A stretch of DNA of 64,000 nucleotides from Phycomyces blakesleeanus NRRL 1555(-) (Eukaryota; Mucoromycota; Mucoromycetes; Mucorales; Phycomycetaceae), in contig NW_017265137.1 of assembly GCF_001638985.1 (NCBI RefSeq), positions 342,326 to 406,325 of the forward strand. Direction: 5' to 3'. The notes under the pieces are model-generated. The model saw nothing but the letters and a program-made list of their open reading frames with translations, ran no database searches and had not been told where the DNA came from. A program made the position numbers and the translations under genes. Positions 35,602 to 46,646 of the stretch are shown piece by piece. Each line of letters begins with the position of its first letter. Positions within the stretch are counted from its first letter, which is position 1.

Positions 35602-38301
35602 GATGCGTTGGCTTGTTTACTGCTTTAGAGTGAGATTTGAAACAGAAAGAAGAAGAAGAAGAAAGAGAGGAAGATTTGTGTTAATCTGTCTTTATAAGCA
35701 ACCTTGTTATACTTTAAAAGAAAAAGACAAAAGAAAAAAGAAAATCGTGGGATTCCTCTTTAACCCTTTTATATACATACTACATATATATATTTTATGT
35801 GACTCCTTCCACCGTGTCAACCTTTTTTTTTTTTTTTACTATATATTTCTTACTATCTTCTAATTGGACTAAGAAAAAAAAATAGTCCTTTAGAAGGTTG
35901 AAGGTACATCACATGCGTCTTTGATCATATTCACATGCCTATCCGGGGAAAGATGCGGAAGAACACGCTAATGTATATGTGTGGAGTAATGGATATACTT
36001 CTTCCTTGCCCTTTATTTTATATTATATTATTTTTTATATTTTTTAAAAAAGGGAAAATTTATACAGCCAAATTATATATGTTGTATAATTATTATTATT
36101 TTAAAATAAAATAAAAAAATTGATACTGATACTTATTGATATTGATACTCAACACAAGAAAACAAAAAATTAAAGGGTATATACAGAAATATTGAGAATA
36201 TTTTTATACCCATAAAACAAGTCTGGCATTTGTTAATCATTTTTATTGATTGATTGATTTCATTTCATTTCTTACATAATCAACAATAATCTCTTACCTT
36301 GTGTTTCTTGATAAAAACTAGTATTCCAGACTTATTCAGGGCAACAGGTATATAAGCCAAATTAATGGGACAGTAAAGTGATCATAATATTTTTAATTGA
36401 TTCTTCTTTCAGGTATTCATGCATCGATAGTAATGTATGTATAAGTTAGAAGAGATACCTAATAGTCAATAAGGTAATGTTATTTACAGTAACTATCAAT
36501 TATTTAATTAGTTTTCCCGGAGAATGAAGATTTGTTGCTATAGATACTAATTGTTAATGTTGATACTGGTACTGGTACCACTGCTATTATCATTGAAATG
36601 TACAGAATATATTAGGATACTAAGCCATACACAAAAGAGAGACAGAAAAGAAGGGGGGAGGACATGTATTCTTTTGACGAGACGGATTCTTCCGCCATTT
36701 AGATTACCGCTCTTTTTGGAAAGAACCACTCAAGTTAAACAGGCATATTTACCCCGCTTTTAAAAAAGAAATAGAAATACATTAAAGGTAATAATATTCT
36801 ATGTAATGAATCATACTTTTTATAGTATTAAAAGTGAACAATGAGATTATTTCCCTGATGGCTGGCTGGTCTCTTCCACACATATATTATAGAGCTAATT
36901 TAAAGATCTTTGTTAGAATTGGATTTATATGAATTCTTTTACAAGAGAGAGAATATTGACAAGAGCATATTGTTAAAGTGAATGGCCAATGGTACTATAC
37001 AAATATACAAATATATGTATATTGGTGTACAAAACAATATTCATCAAGTCTAATCTTCATGATCATTTATCCATTAAAACAAAAATATTTATAATACTTT
37101 ATAGTGCTTCTCCAGTTTTCTTTTTTTTTTCTTTGTTTTTGCATCATTGATGATTACACAGCAGATTTGTATACAATTTTACACATTACCCAGCACCAAT
37201 AAAAGTTCATTTCACAACCCCACAAAATCAAAATCCATTAACGGTAAGCAAGATACATTTTTTGTTCTTTTCTTTCTTTTTGGAAATTAATCCTATTGGT
37301 TAATGTTGAACAATTCTTTCTTTTTTTTAAAAAAAGGGGGGCAGACAGCTGTAAATTAGATTGATTGGCTAAACTTATTTTGAATCTTTTTTTTTTCTTT
37401 TGCTTGAAAAATTATTCCCTTTGGTGTGGACAGACTGAACAAAAAAAAAAGAAAGTTATTCTTTATTCGGAACAAATCCATCTGCCTACCACTTGTGTGC
37501 ATATAAAGATCGTCGTCTTTTTTGTATGACTATAGATATTTTGTGGGTATACTCTTATCCATTGCTTAGATTTCTTTTTGCAGACTTGTTGTCGTCAATG
37601 TATCTACATTTACCCTAGAAAGAATTATGCTAATGGTTCCTGAATATCGAATCAATATTCTTTTGGTACCTGAAATCATTATATTATCATTTTCTTTGAG
37701 TAATTTTAAAGATAACAAAAACCTTCTTTGCCTTTTACTTTTCTATTCATTCTTGTTAAAAGTGTTACAGATTTCATGTGAATGAAAGTGAACGAAAGAA
37801 ATAAAGCATGTTATAGGCCTGCATGGTTCGTTTGTACAAACTGATTATGGTAGTCGACCAAAATACACACAAATATATTCCTTTATTTTTCTTTAAAATA
37901 AAAATGGTATAACATCAAGTTTATAGAGATAGATAGAGATAGAAAGACTAAAAAGAAATTATTGTGGTGGATCTAATGGATCTAGTAGCTAATCAACCAA
38001 CCAAGTAAAAGAATAAATGGTAAGAATTAATTTAAACCTCCGATAAAGTCACATTTATGACTGCTGTGTGACTGACCTACCGATAAATAAATATAAATTC
38101 ACGTCAAAAAAATTGAACAGAAAGCATAAATCCTTTTTAACTTGTATTTTAAAAAAGAAAAAAAAAACCAAACAAAACAAACATTGGTAATAATAATAAC
38201 AATAATAATAATAATAAAATATTTTTTAAAAAAAAGAACTTTTTTTTTTATTTAAAAAAAAATAAAAAAGCAATTTTTTTTTCTTGTTTATTTTATTATT
38301 A

Positions 38302-38333
<32 letters not shown>

Positions 38334-38460
38334 TTACCAGTGTTAATTTTTTTTTATTCTATTTTTTTTAATAATATAAGTTTATACAAGTGACTGTTTT
38401 TTATTAAAATCAATAATAAAAAAACAGATATAATTTTAAGCAAGTTCATTCGCAAAATAT
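35602..38460. other. Intergenic region upstream of malate synthase
   Basis: Contains the probable malate synthase promoter (first several hundred bp) and then A+T-rich DNA with TTTTTTTTAAAAAAA at 37321-37335, AAT/ATT arrays (about 38190-38215 and 38300-38332) and long A and T runs. A G+C-richer patch at 36640-36765 is open for up to 60-70 codons on both strands but has no domain or splice support. No gene is called. Confidence 0.5.
35942..35959. promoter_or_regulatory. TCCG-N10-CGGA inverted repeat upstream of malate synthase
   Basis: A perfect inverted repeat with half-sites TCCG and CGGA spaced by 10 nt, at about 340-358 bp before the malate synthase ATG. Paired CGG half-sites are the usual targets of Zn2Cys6 activators. 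In Aspergillus the acetate regulator FacB uses TCC/G-N8-10-C/GGA sites in genes of this pathway. Use of this site by a related factor here is inference. Confidence 0.35.
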
Positions 38461-38583
38461 GTACGCATTGGCTGAAATAATAGCTCTTGCGTGCAATGCT
38501 ACTCAGTAGCGCTTGCAATATCAATTGGAGACCGTTTGAGGACTGGCGGCTTTTTACCGTGGCGCCAGACTATAGGTTGTTCT
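38461..38583. other. Isolated G+C-rich island: terminal exon or structured RNA
   Basis: This 120-bp patch stands out from flanking near-pure A+T DNA. Minus strand: after an acceptor-like TATATGTCAG (AG at 38585-38584) it reads EQPIVWRHGKKPPVLKRSPI and then DIASATE before a TAG at 38501-38499, like a last exon. No matching upstream exon could be joined in frame, although coding-like minus-strand DNA lies at 38860-38760 and a 24-codon ATG stretch starts at 38949. Plus strand: two hairpins are visible, GCTAC-TCA-GTAGC (38498-38510) and CTGGCG...CGCCAG (38542-38567) with a GAGA/TCTC lower stem and an ACA about 18 nt later, somewhat like an H/ACA RNA. Neither reading is proven. Confidence 0.3.
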
Positions 38584-39063
38584 CTGACATATAATAATTA
38601 TATACATATTTTTTTTTTTTTAATTGACCAATAAAAATGAAAATAAATTCACCATCTTATAAATATATAATTTTTTTTTTATATAATCAATTCATTTTGT
38701 GTTGCTGATAGTGTTTTTGTGGGTGATGTTGATAATCACGCAAAAAAAAAAAAAACAAATGGAATCAATCTGTGGACAATTGTGAAAATCTCCCAAATAT
38801 TCAACAAAATTCAATAATCTCAATAAATTGGCACAATCTACATGCAATATAATACTTTTTATAATATACATATATACGAAGCGAAAAGAAGGAAAAGAAG
38901 TGAGCGGAGATGATGGCTTGACAGGCACAAATCGCGTCATCAAATCCATAAACCCCAAAATAAATAAGTTAAAGAGAAGCAATTCAAAAAGGTACATTTT
39001 GTATAATTTTTTTCTTGTTCTTCTTTTGCATATTTTTTTTTTTTTTAAAAAGAAGCTTAAAGG

Positions 39064-40563
39064 ATGGCTGAATACAAAGCTCGTCAGGTTGGTGCCCTTA
39101 ACACTCTTGAGTTCCGTCTCTTCTTTGGTAAGGAATCATTAAGATTAAGATTAATATTTATATTTATATTACTTCTTTAAATTATAATAATACCCTAACT
39201 CTTGTTTATTGAATCTAATCAGAGAAGAACGGTGTCCCCGTCTCTCCCTTCCATGATATCCCTCTTTTCGCCAACGCCGAGAAGACTATCTTGAACATGG
39301 TTGTTGAGATTCCCCGTTGGTCCAACGCCAAGTTGGAGGTAAATATAAATTGATTAATTGTGATTAATTAATCATTAAATTCAATGATTAATACTAATAC
39401 TAATACTAATTATACTTCTTACTGTATGTAGATCTGCAAGGAAGAGGCCTTCAACCCCATTGTCCAGGACACCAAGAAGGGAAAGCTTAGATTTGTCCGC
39501 AACTGCTTCCCCCACAAGGGTTATATCTGGAACTACGGTGCCTTCCCCCAGGTAAGAATAGAAAAGTGAAATGAAATAAAATGAAATGAAATGATGGAAC
39601 TAAATAAATTCATTATAATCCAGACTTGGGAAGATCCCAACCACCAGCACCCTGAGACCAAGGCCCGTGGTGACAACGATCCCATTGATGTTATCGAGAT
39701 TGGTGAGCAGGTTGCTCAGGTTGGTCAGATCAAGCAGGTCAAGGTCCTCGGTGTCATGGCTCTTTTGGACGAGGGTGAGACTGACTGGAAGGTCCTTGCC
39801 ATCGATGTCAACGATCCCCTTGCCCCCAAGCTCAACGGTAAGTTTTTTTCTTTCTTTGTTAATGCGTGTGTATGTGCAAGGTATACTGATCCTTTATTTT
39901 ATTCTTTTTGATTACAACACATGTTTATAGACATTGAGGATGTTGAGAAGCACTTGCCTGGTTTGGTCCGTGCTACCAACGAATGGTTCCGCATCTACAA
40001 GATCCCCGATGGCAAGCCCGAGAACGTCTTTGCCTTCAGCGGTGAGGCCAAGAACAAGGCAAGTCTAGATGACATAAAGACTTTATTTTCTTAGAAACTA
40101 ATATATTCAGGGGTGAATTCTTTCTTTCTTTTGTCATGGTTCTGTTAAAATAGAAATACGCCACTGATATCATCCACGAGACCCACGAGGCCTGGAAGGG
40201 TTTGATCTCTGGTGCTTTCGACAAGAAGGATATCAACACGTAAGTCTCTTAATTGTTTTCTTTTTATAAGCCAATGTTTAATAAACGCCGCTTTCTTTAG
40301 CTCCAACGTTTCTGTTGAGGACTCTCCTTACAAGCTCTCTACTGATGATGAGGTCGTCACCTCTGTCCCTGCTGTAAGTCAACACACAATATATAAAAAA
40401 AAAAGATGGCGGATCTCATCTCATATTCTATGTTTACATAACCTTATAATCTTTCTTTCTTTCTTTCTTTCTTTTTAAATATCAATAGGAGAATGTCTTG
40501 CCTCCTGCCCCCATTGATGCTTCCATCGACAAGTGGTTCTTCATCAGTGCCCACAACCTTTAA
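39064..40563 (+). CDS. IPP1: Soluble inorganic pyrophosphatase
   Basis: Family I Mg-dependent pyrophosphatase that hydrolyses PPi to two phosphates in the cytosol and pulls biosynthetic reactions forward. Eight exons (39064-39127, 39223-39338, 39432-39551, 39624-39837, 39931-40058, 40154-40239, 40301-40373, 40489-40563) give 291 residues, near the 287 of yeast Ipp1. Motifs include [29 protein letters not shown] and the metal-binding signature [12 protein letters not shown], then [12 protein letters not shown] and the C-terminal DKWFFIS. Intron 5 begins with GC rather than GT (AACAAG|GCAAGT), a GC-AG intron. Homology (KNKKYA) fixes that splice site. Codon bias indicates high expression. Confidence 0.97.
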
Positions 40564-41192
40564 ATCATTTATCTATATTTTTATGTTGCTGTTTTTCTTT
40601 CTTGAAATCTGTGATTCCAAATGAAACCTCTATATTTTTTCTTTCCATTATTGTCCGTAGTATCTACTTTATCTTCTTTGTTTAAGATCCATGTCATGTA
40701 TGCATAACATGTGCATATATATGTATATGTTAAAATGACTGATAAGAAATTATTACTTTATTTTTTTGTCTAAAAAAAAAGCACGCAATTATAAATATAC
40801 AAAGCGTGTGCAAATCACAATTCCCCCGACAACACAGAGAGAGATACAAATAGATGGATTTTAAATATCCGTTCCTATCCTAAAAATATAAAATAAAGCA
40901 TCGAGGGTTTTGTTGTAAGTTAAAAGAATCCAAATAATTGACCGATACTATCTTATCTTTTCTTATTTTAGAAAAAAAGGATCTTTTTATTTGTCAGGTT
41001 TCTGGTGAATGCGAGGGCTAAAAATGATCACAAAAATAACGAAAGAGATCAAATAAAATAAAATAAATGCAAATGTTTCTAATTTGCATAACAACAACAA
41101 CAACAACAAAAAAAAAGTGTTACAAACAATACACCATATTCTTCTTCCTCTTTTACTTCTTTTATTTTTATTTTATATATATTTATATAATT
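40564..41192. other. Intergenic region between IPP1 and G alpha
   Basis: Holds the IPP1 3' region and the G alpha promoter and leader. Contains an ACA/CAA repeat (about 41090-41108) and a pyrimidine-rich stretch (41138-41172) just before the G alpha start. No gene. Confidence 0.6.
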
Positions 41193-41579
41193 ATGGGAAT
41201 ATGTATGTCTTCAGAGTCTCGTTACCATCGAGAAGTCAGCCATCGTATCGACAAAACACTAGAACAAGACAGTCGAAGATCAAAGCAAGAATGCAAGATC
41301 CTACTGCTTGGTAAAATAAGCAATACAATTTTATCATTAGAACAATACACATGTCCATACATATTGATTATATGTAAAAAAAAATGATATTAGGCAGTGG
41401 AGAATCTGGCAAGTCAACGATTGTCAAACAAATGAAAATCATACATCAGAATGGCTTTACTACTGAGGAATTAATGGCCTGGCGCCCAGCAGTCTTTAAG
41501 AATGTTATCGAATCTATTCACGCCGTTGTTAACTCCATGGCAAAATACGGATACACCTATCAAGACCCAGACAACGAAG

Positions 41580-41610
<31 letters not shown>

Positions 41611-42801
41611 CTTTAGTTACTTTAAATTTCAATTAACTAATATCTTTGTGTATGTTATAGTACTATGCTCAGAGAGCAATCGAATATCCTTTGACAGATT
41701 ATCACCAAGCCATGGAAGGCGAGCTAGCAACTTCAATTAACCGTCTTTGGGCAGATCCATCTGTACATAAGATGTTAGATGAAAAGGGCAATCGGTTTTA
41801 TTTGATGGATGCTGCACCTTAGTAAGTTTTTTTTTTTTTAAAAAAAAAAAAAAAATACACGTTCTTTAACTTGTTCATTAATAATAAAATATATTTAATT
41901 ATTTAATTATTTATTTGCTTATAGCTTCTTTGATGAAATTGATCGGATAGGAGGACCAGACTACATACCCAATACACAAGATGTACTCTATACACGAATC
42001 AAAACTACCGGCATCACCGAAACCAGATTTACGATGGGTAAAGTTAGTATCCACATGTTTGATGTGGGTGGGCAAAGATCCGAGCGTAAAAAATGGATCC
42101 ACTGCTTTGAAGGTGTTACGCTTATAATTTTCTGTGTGGCCTTGAGTGAATATGACCAAGTTTTATTAGAAGAAGCCAGTCAGGTAATATCTATCTATCT
42201 ATCTATCTATTTATATATAGAAAGGACCAAATGATTTAATCTACATAATATGTATATAGAATCGAATGGTCGAGAGTCTGGTACTATTTGATTCGGTAGT
42301 GAACAGTCGATGGTTCTTACGAACCTCAATAGTCTTGTTCTTGAACAAGATTGATGTGTTTGAAGCAAAGCTACCAAAGTCTCCTCTGGAAAACTACTTT
42401 CCTGATTATGAGGGTGGTCCGGATCCAAAAAAGGCAGCAAAGTTTATCCTCTGGAAATTTGATCAATTGAATCGGGCAAATCTCAACGTATACCCACAGT
42501 AAGGCCTTTCTTTTTTAGTAGCTTATCTTTTTTAACAACAATAGTAATTGGATTGAATTGGATTGGATTGATTTTATTTTATTTTATTTTATTTTATTTT
42601 ACACTTCTTTAACTGTCGATTGTTTCTATAGTTTGACCCAGGCAACAGATACTTCAAATGTAAGCCAACCAAACCTTTTCTTTCTCTTTCTTATTTCTTT
42701 AAATTATTAATTCAATTGAATTTCATTAGATTCGATTGGTGTTTGCTGCAATAAAGGAGACCATTCTCCAAAATGCACTCAAAGATTCTGGTATTCTTTA
42801 A
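41193..42801 (+). CDS. Heterotrimeric G-protein alpha subunit
   Basis: GTPase that relays receptor signals to effectors such as adenylate cyclase or MAPK routes. Seven exons (41193-41310, 41394-41578, 41661-41821, 41925-42183, 42260-42498, 42632-42659, 42730-42801) give 353 residues, the standard length. The N-terminus MGICMSSES supports Gly2 myristoylation and Cys4 palmitoylation. G1 is GSGESGKST, switch I contains [13 protein letters not shown] with the catalytic arginine, G3 is [12 protein letters not shown], and G4 is LFLNKID. G5 reads TQATDT where most family members have TCATDT. The end is LKDSGIL, so the cysteine four residues from the end that is used by pertussis toxin in Gi-type and many fungal subunits is replaced by serine. 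Intron 3 contains the longest T/A palindrome in the window. The exact fungal subclass cannot be fixed from sequence alone. Confidence 0.96.
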
Positions 42802-43088
42802 AAGCAACAACGACAAAATTATATAAATATAATTATATATATAACATCATATAATATAACTACAGAACAGAACAAAAATAACAAAATAGATATTTTATTT
42901 AACCTTTACCGCTTCATTATCTCGCTTAATTATCTAGATCCTTTATAATCACAACTATTATTAATATACTAGACTATTGATTTGCCGTAGTTTATTGGAT
43001 ATATGTAAAGGAAGAGAGATTCAAGTCTTTCTTTATCGGCAATATTTCCATAAAGTGGCTCCATTACTTGGACCTGTATTATACTGGT

Positions 43089-43226
43089 TTAAGGTTTTGC
43101 CGGCTTAGATGCCTTTGTAGTACCTTTTTATATATTTATATGTGCATGTCATAACCAATAATAATAATAACATTAGTTTCATTAATCAATCAATCAATCA
43201 TTCTATCATTCACACTACACTAGGCT

Positions 43227-43257
<31 letters not shown>

Positions 43258-43755
43258 ATAATAGTAAAGAAAACCAGTGTTTCAAAATAAACACTTTAAT
43301 TTCTCTTTTAAAAAAAAAAAAAAACATTATATAATATTTGACACGTACCTTCACGGAAACCATTTTTGAAGCGACGGCGGATTTCCTTCAAGTATCTCAT
43401 ACGACCAGTACCAGTAGTCTTTCTTCGCTGACCCTTTCCAGACCAGTTGACTAGCAATTATTCGTTTTTGTTTTATTTGAAGATGAGTTGAGATGGTGAT
43501 GATGCAAACCAAACCAAGAATAAAAGAAAAGAAAAGAAAAGACTCACAAGATCTAATCTTTGCCGAAGGATAACCACACTGAGCACAGGTTTTTTTTTGG
43601 TTGTGGAAAGATCTTTTACCACAACGACGGCACAGAGTGTGAGACTTGGTGTGGCGTTTACCCAATGAAGAAGTTCCTTTTGACTATATGATATTATATG
43701 ATATAACTAATTGTCTATTCATATTTGTTGAATATGTGTTTGGTTACCATACCAT
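43089..43755 (-). CDS. RPL37: 60S ribosomal protein eL37
   Basis: Structural protein of the large ribosomal subunit. Four exons were assembled: exon 1 is just an ATG, at either 43750 or 43755 since both are directly followed by GT; exon 2 is 43683-43548; exon 3 is 43450-43349; exon 4 is 43123-43089. Together they give 91 residues, in the family range (88 in yeast, 97 in human). The protein reads (M)[21 protein letters not shown], with zinc ligands CRRC and CAQC, then [20 protein letters not shown] and [11 protein letters not shown], ending [10 protein letters not shown]. The short exon 4 is placed by its in-frame acceptor and its fit to the family end after FREG. The first codon intron resembles the intron found at the start of many fungal ribosomal-protein genes. 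Confidence 0.93.
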
Positions 43756-44545
43756 TTATATGTATTTATGTTTTTTTTTTGAAAGTAGAAGAAGAGGAAG
43801 AAGAAGAAGTTTTATTTTTCTTTTCTTTTTTTTTTGTATTTCTCTCTTTTAGTTCCTAACCTATTTTGCTTTATTTATTTTTCTTATGTCTGTATGTATG
43901 TGTGTTTCTTATATGCCTACTAAATTCTTATTCACTTCCCAAAATGTAGTATTTATGAGTACCAAACCTTCTTTCTGTCTTTATATTTTTGGCTATATGT
44001 AATAGAATAAAATAATAAAGAAAGGTAAAGAATGATAATTAATTGAGTCTCACATTCAAAAAAGTCTAGGGCTAAAGAAGTATAATGTTAAAGAAGTCTA
44101 TTTAGAAGTATAGCGATTGTTAGCTATAGTTTTATTCAATATATATAAAAATATAAATATAAACTATAGAGTCTTTTGTACTATTATGAAATTGTACCTG
44201 TGTTTTCCCTTTGCCCTTTACCTGTGTTTATGTCTGTGTCTGTATCTGTATCTGTTTGTACACGCAGCCCGCGTCTGTTGTTAGAAAGTGACATTCATTT
44301 TCATTATCATAATAATAAATAACAATACCAATATACATATTTTTTTTTATTCTCCTCCTCTCTTCCTTCTTTCTCTTTATAAATATATATATATATATAT
44401 ATATATAAAAGGGTGGTTATTTGATAACTATATACAATATATAAAAACATATTGTATAGTCAGATAATTTATATATATATAAAAATATATATAAGAAAAA
44501 TACATAGATAATTATATAATTGTTTATATAAATACATAAATAAAT
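43756..44545. other. Divergent intergenic region (eL37 / importin)
   Basis: Promoter region for both divergent genes. Contains a GAAGAA array (about 43785-43809), an imperfect TGTCTG/TGTATC hexamer array (about 44220-44262) and a TA tract (about 44384-44408). No specific regulatory site was recognised. Confidence 0.5.
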
Positions 44546-46614
44546 ATGGATCAAGCAGTGTATGAAACCTTGCTTAAAGTAGCAGATCCTGACGGTGGAA
44601 TCCGCTCTGCTGCTGAAGCTCGTCTCAAAGAACTTGGAAATGCACCTGGTAATCTTCAACAACAAGAAAGAGAGAGAGAAAGCGAAACAATAAATCAAAA
44701 TCAAAAGAATTACAGTGATTCTCATTTACAAATTGTTACAATTCAATACTTTGTTTGACAGAATACCCTGTCAGTCTTGCTCGTCTTACTGTCTCGCGCG
44801 ATTTTCCCGTACCTCAAAGACAAATATCCTTTTTTTTATATATATTATATTTTATATACAAAATATATACATTTAAGTAATAAGAATCATGAATCCTGTC
44901 AATGTTAGAATCCTTAACTTTGTCAGAATGATAATTACTTGGCTGCGCTTTCTCTCAAGACCTATGTAACAACACGCTGGACTCCTAAAGATGATCTCTC
45001 TCCAAATGGGTTCGAACCACCTCAGGAAGTAAAGTGTTATTTAATATAATTACAAGCATGAATTTAAATGTGTAACTTTATATTCACAATCACACCTCAT
45101 TAACAAACTTTTTCTTTTCTTTTTTCTATTGATTGGTTAATTAATTAATCAATTAATTTTAATTTCGATTTACATTAATATATATATATATATATATATA
45201 AAAGAGCAAAAAGGCTGTTCGTGAGATTATCGTAACAGGTCTTGCTGACAGTGAATCCAAGATTCGTGTGGTGTGCGCCTATGTTGTATCAAAGATTGCT
45301 CATGATGATTTCCCTGAAGACTGGCCTCATCTACTCGACATTCTGATGAGCTACTTGAAATCAAACAGCGCAGATAGTGTTCACGGTGCCATGCGAGTAT
45401 TGTTGGAGATGGTCAAGAAAGATATCAGTATCCAACAATTGCCTCAAATTGGTCCTGTATTGATCCCCGAGCTTTATTCGATCTTAACCCGCGACACCGT
45501 AAGTTATTTTTCTTTTAATATATGTATATATACAATTTTGTGTGTATGAAATAATAGATACTAAATCCTGTTATTATTATTATTTTACTTGTATGTATAT
45601 TTAAATACACACACATATACACACATATTTATATATACAAAAGGTCTATTCGTTCCGTACTCGAGGAAGAGCCGTCGATATCTTTAGCAGCTGTGTACAA
45701 ATGTTGTCAACATTGCGTGAAGAGAATCCCGCATTGGCAGATCAATTTATTGCTCCTATCATACCCCAGTGGATGCAGGCATTTAGTGTGATTCTCAACC
45801 ATCATGTTCAGGGAAATCCTGAAAAGGCTACCGAAGAGTATGGCCTAAAGATGGAAGTTGTAAAGGTAAGGCAAGAAGCGATATATATATATATATAAGA
45901 GAGAGAGAGAGGGAGAGAGATTTAAATGATTCACCAAATATATATATATATATATATATATAGTGTATTTGTACAATCAGTGGTGAATTCCCAAAGTATA
46001 TCAGCACCTCTCTTCCTCTCTTGTTCGAACCAATCTGGATGGATCTGTTCAACTTGCGTGAGCGATATGTAGCAGAGTTTGTTAGCGAGACCGGAGACGA
46101 CGGTGCCGAATCTTTCCAGGACTCGGATGGTAATGAGATCGGTTTCCAGAGCTTGCTCTATGTGTTGTTTGATTTTGTTGCTGCCGCCTGCACCAAGAAA
46201 ACCGTCCGCCATTTGTTCCTGACTCCCGAAGGAACCCACACCTCGTTCTTTGAGCAATTGCTGTATGTGTACATCATTTACATGCAGATCACTCAAGAGC
46301 AGGCCGAGACCTGGTTGTCGGATGCCAACCAGTTTGTGGCTGATGAAGAAGACGGCACATTTACTTTCAACGCACGTGTGGCTGCAATTGACGTTTTATT
46401 GGTAAGAAACAAAAAAGAAAAAAAAAGAATAGGGTCGGTTGGTTGGTTTATTGATCTATTGGAAATTAGACATTGCAAGAGGCCTACCCAGCTCCATTTT
46501 TCAATGCTCTTGGTGTTGCACTCCAGCGTCACATTGGAGAATCCAACGAAGCTCGTGCAGCCGGAAATGAGGAATGGTAAGTTAAGAGCAGTATTGGTAT
46601 TAAATTTACTGACA

Positions 46615-46646
<32 letters not shown>

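Noticed and set aside
36547..36763. ORFs of 60-70 codons on both strands upstream of malate synthase
   Set aside because: Starts are non-ATG or weak, there is no domain, and both strands are open equally, as expected by chance in a short G+C-richer patch.
38542..38567. Hairpin whose loop contains GCTTTTTAC, like the U5 snRNA loop I (GCCUUUUAC)
   Set aside because: One mismatch in the loop, wrong flanking stems and no Sm site with a 3' hairpin, so U5 is not supported.
44995..45025. GGTTCGAACC, like a tRNA T-loop (B box)
   Set aside because: It lies inside an importin exon and no tRNA fold or A box surrounds it.
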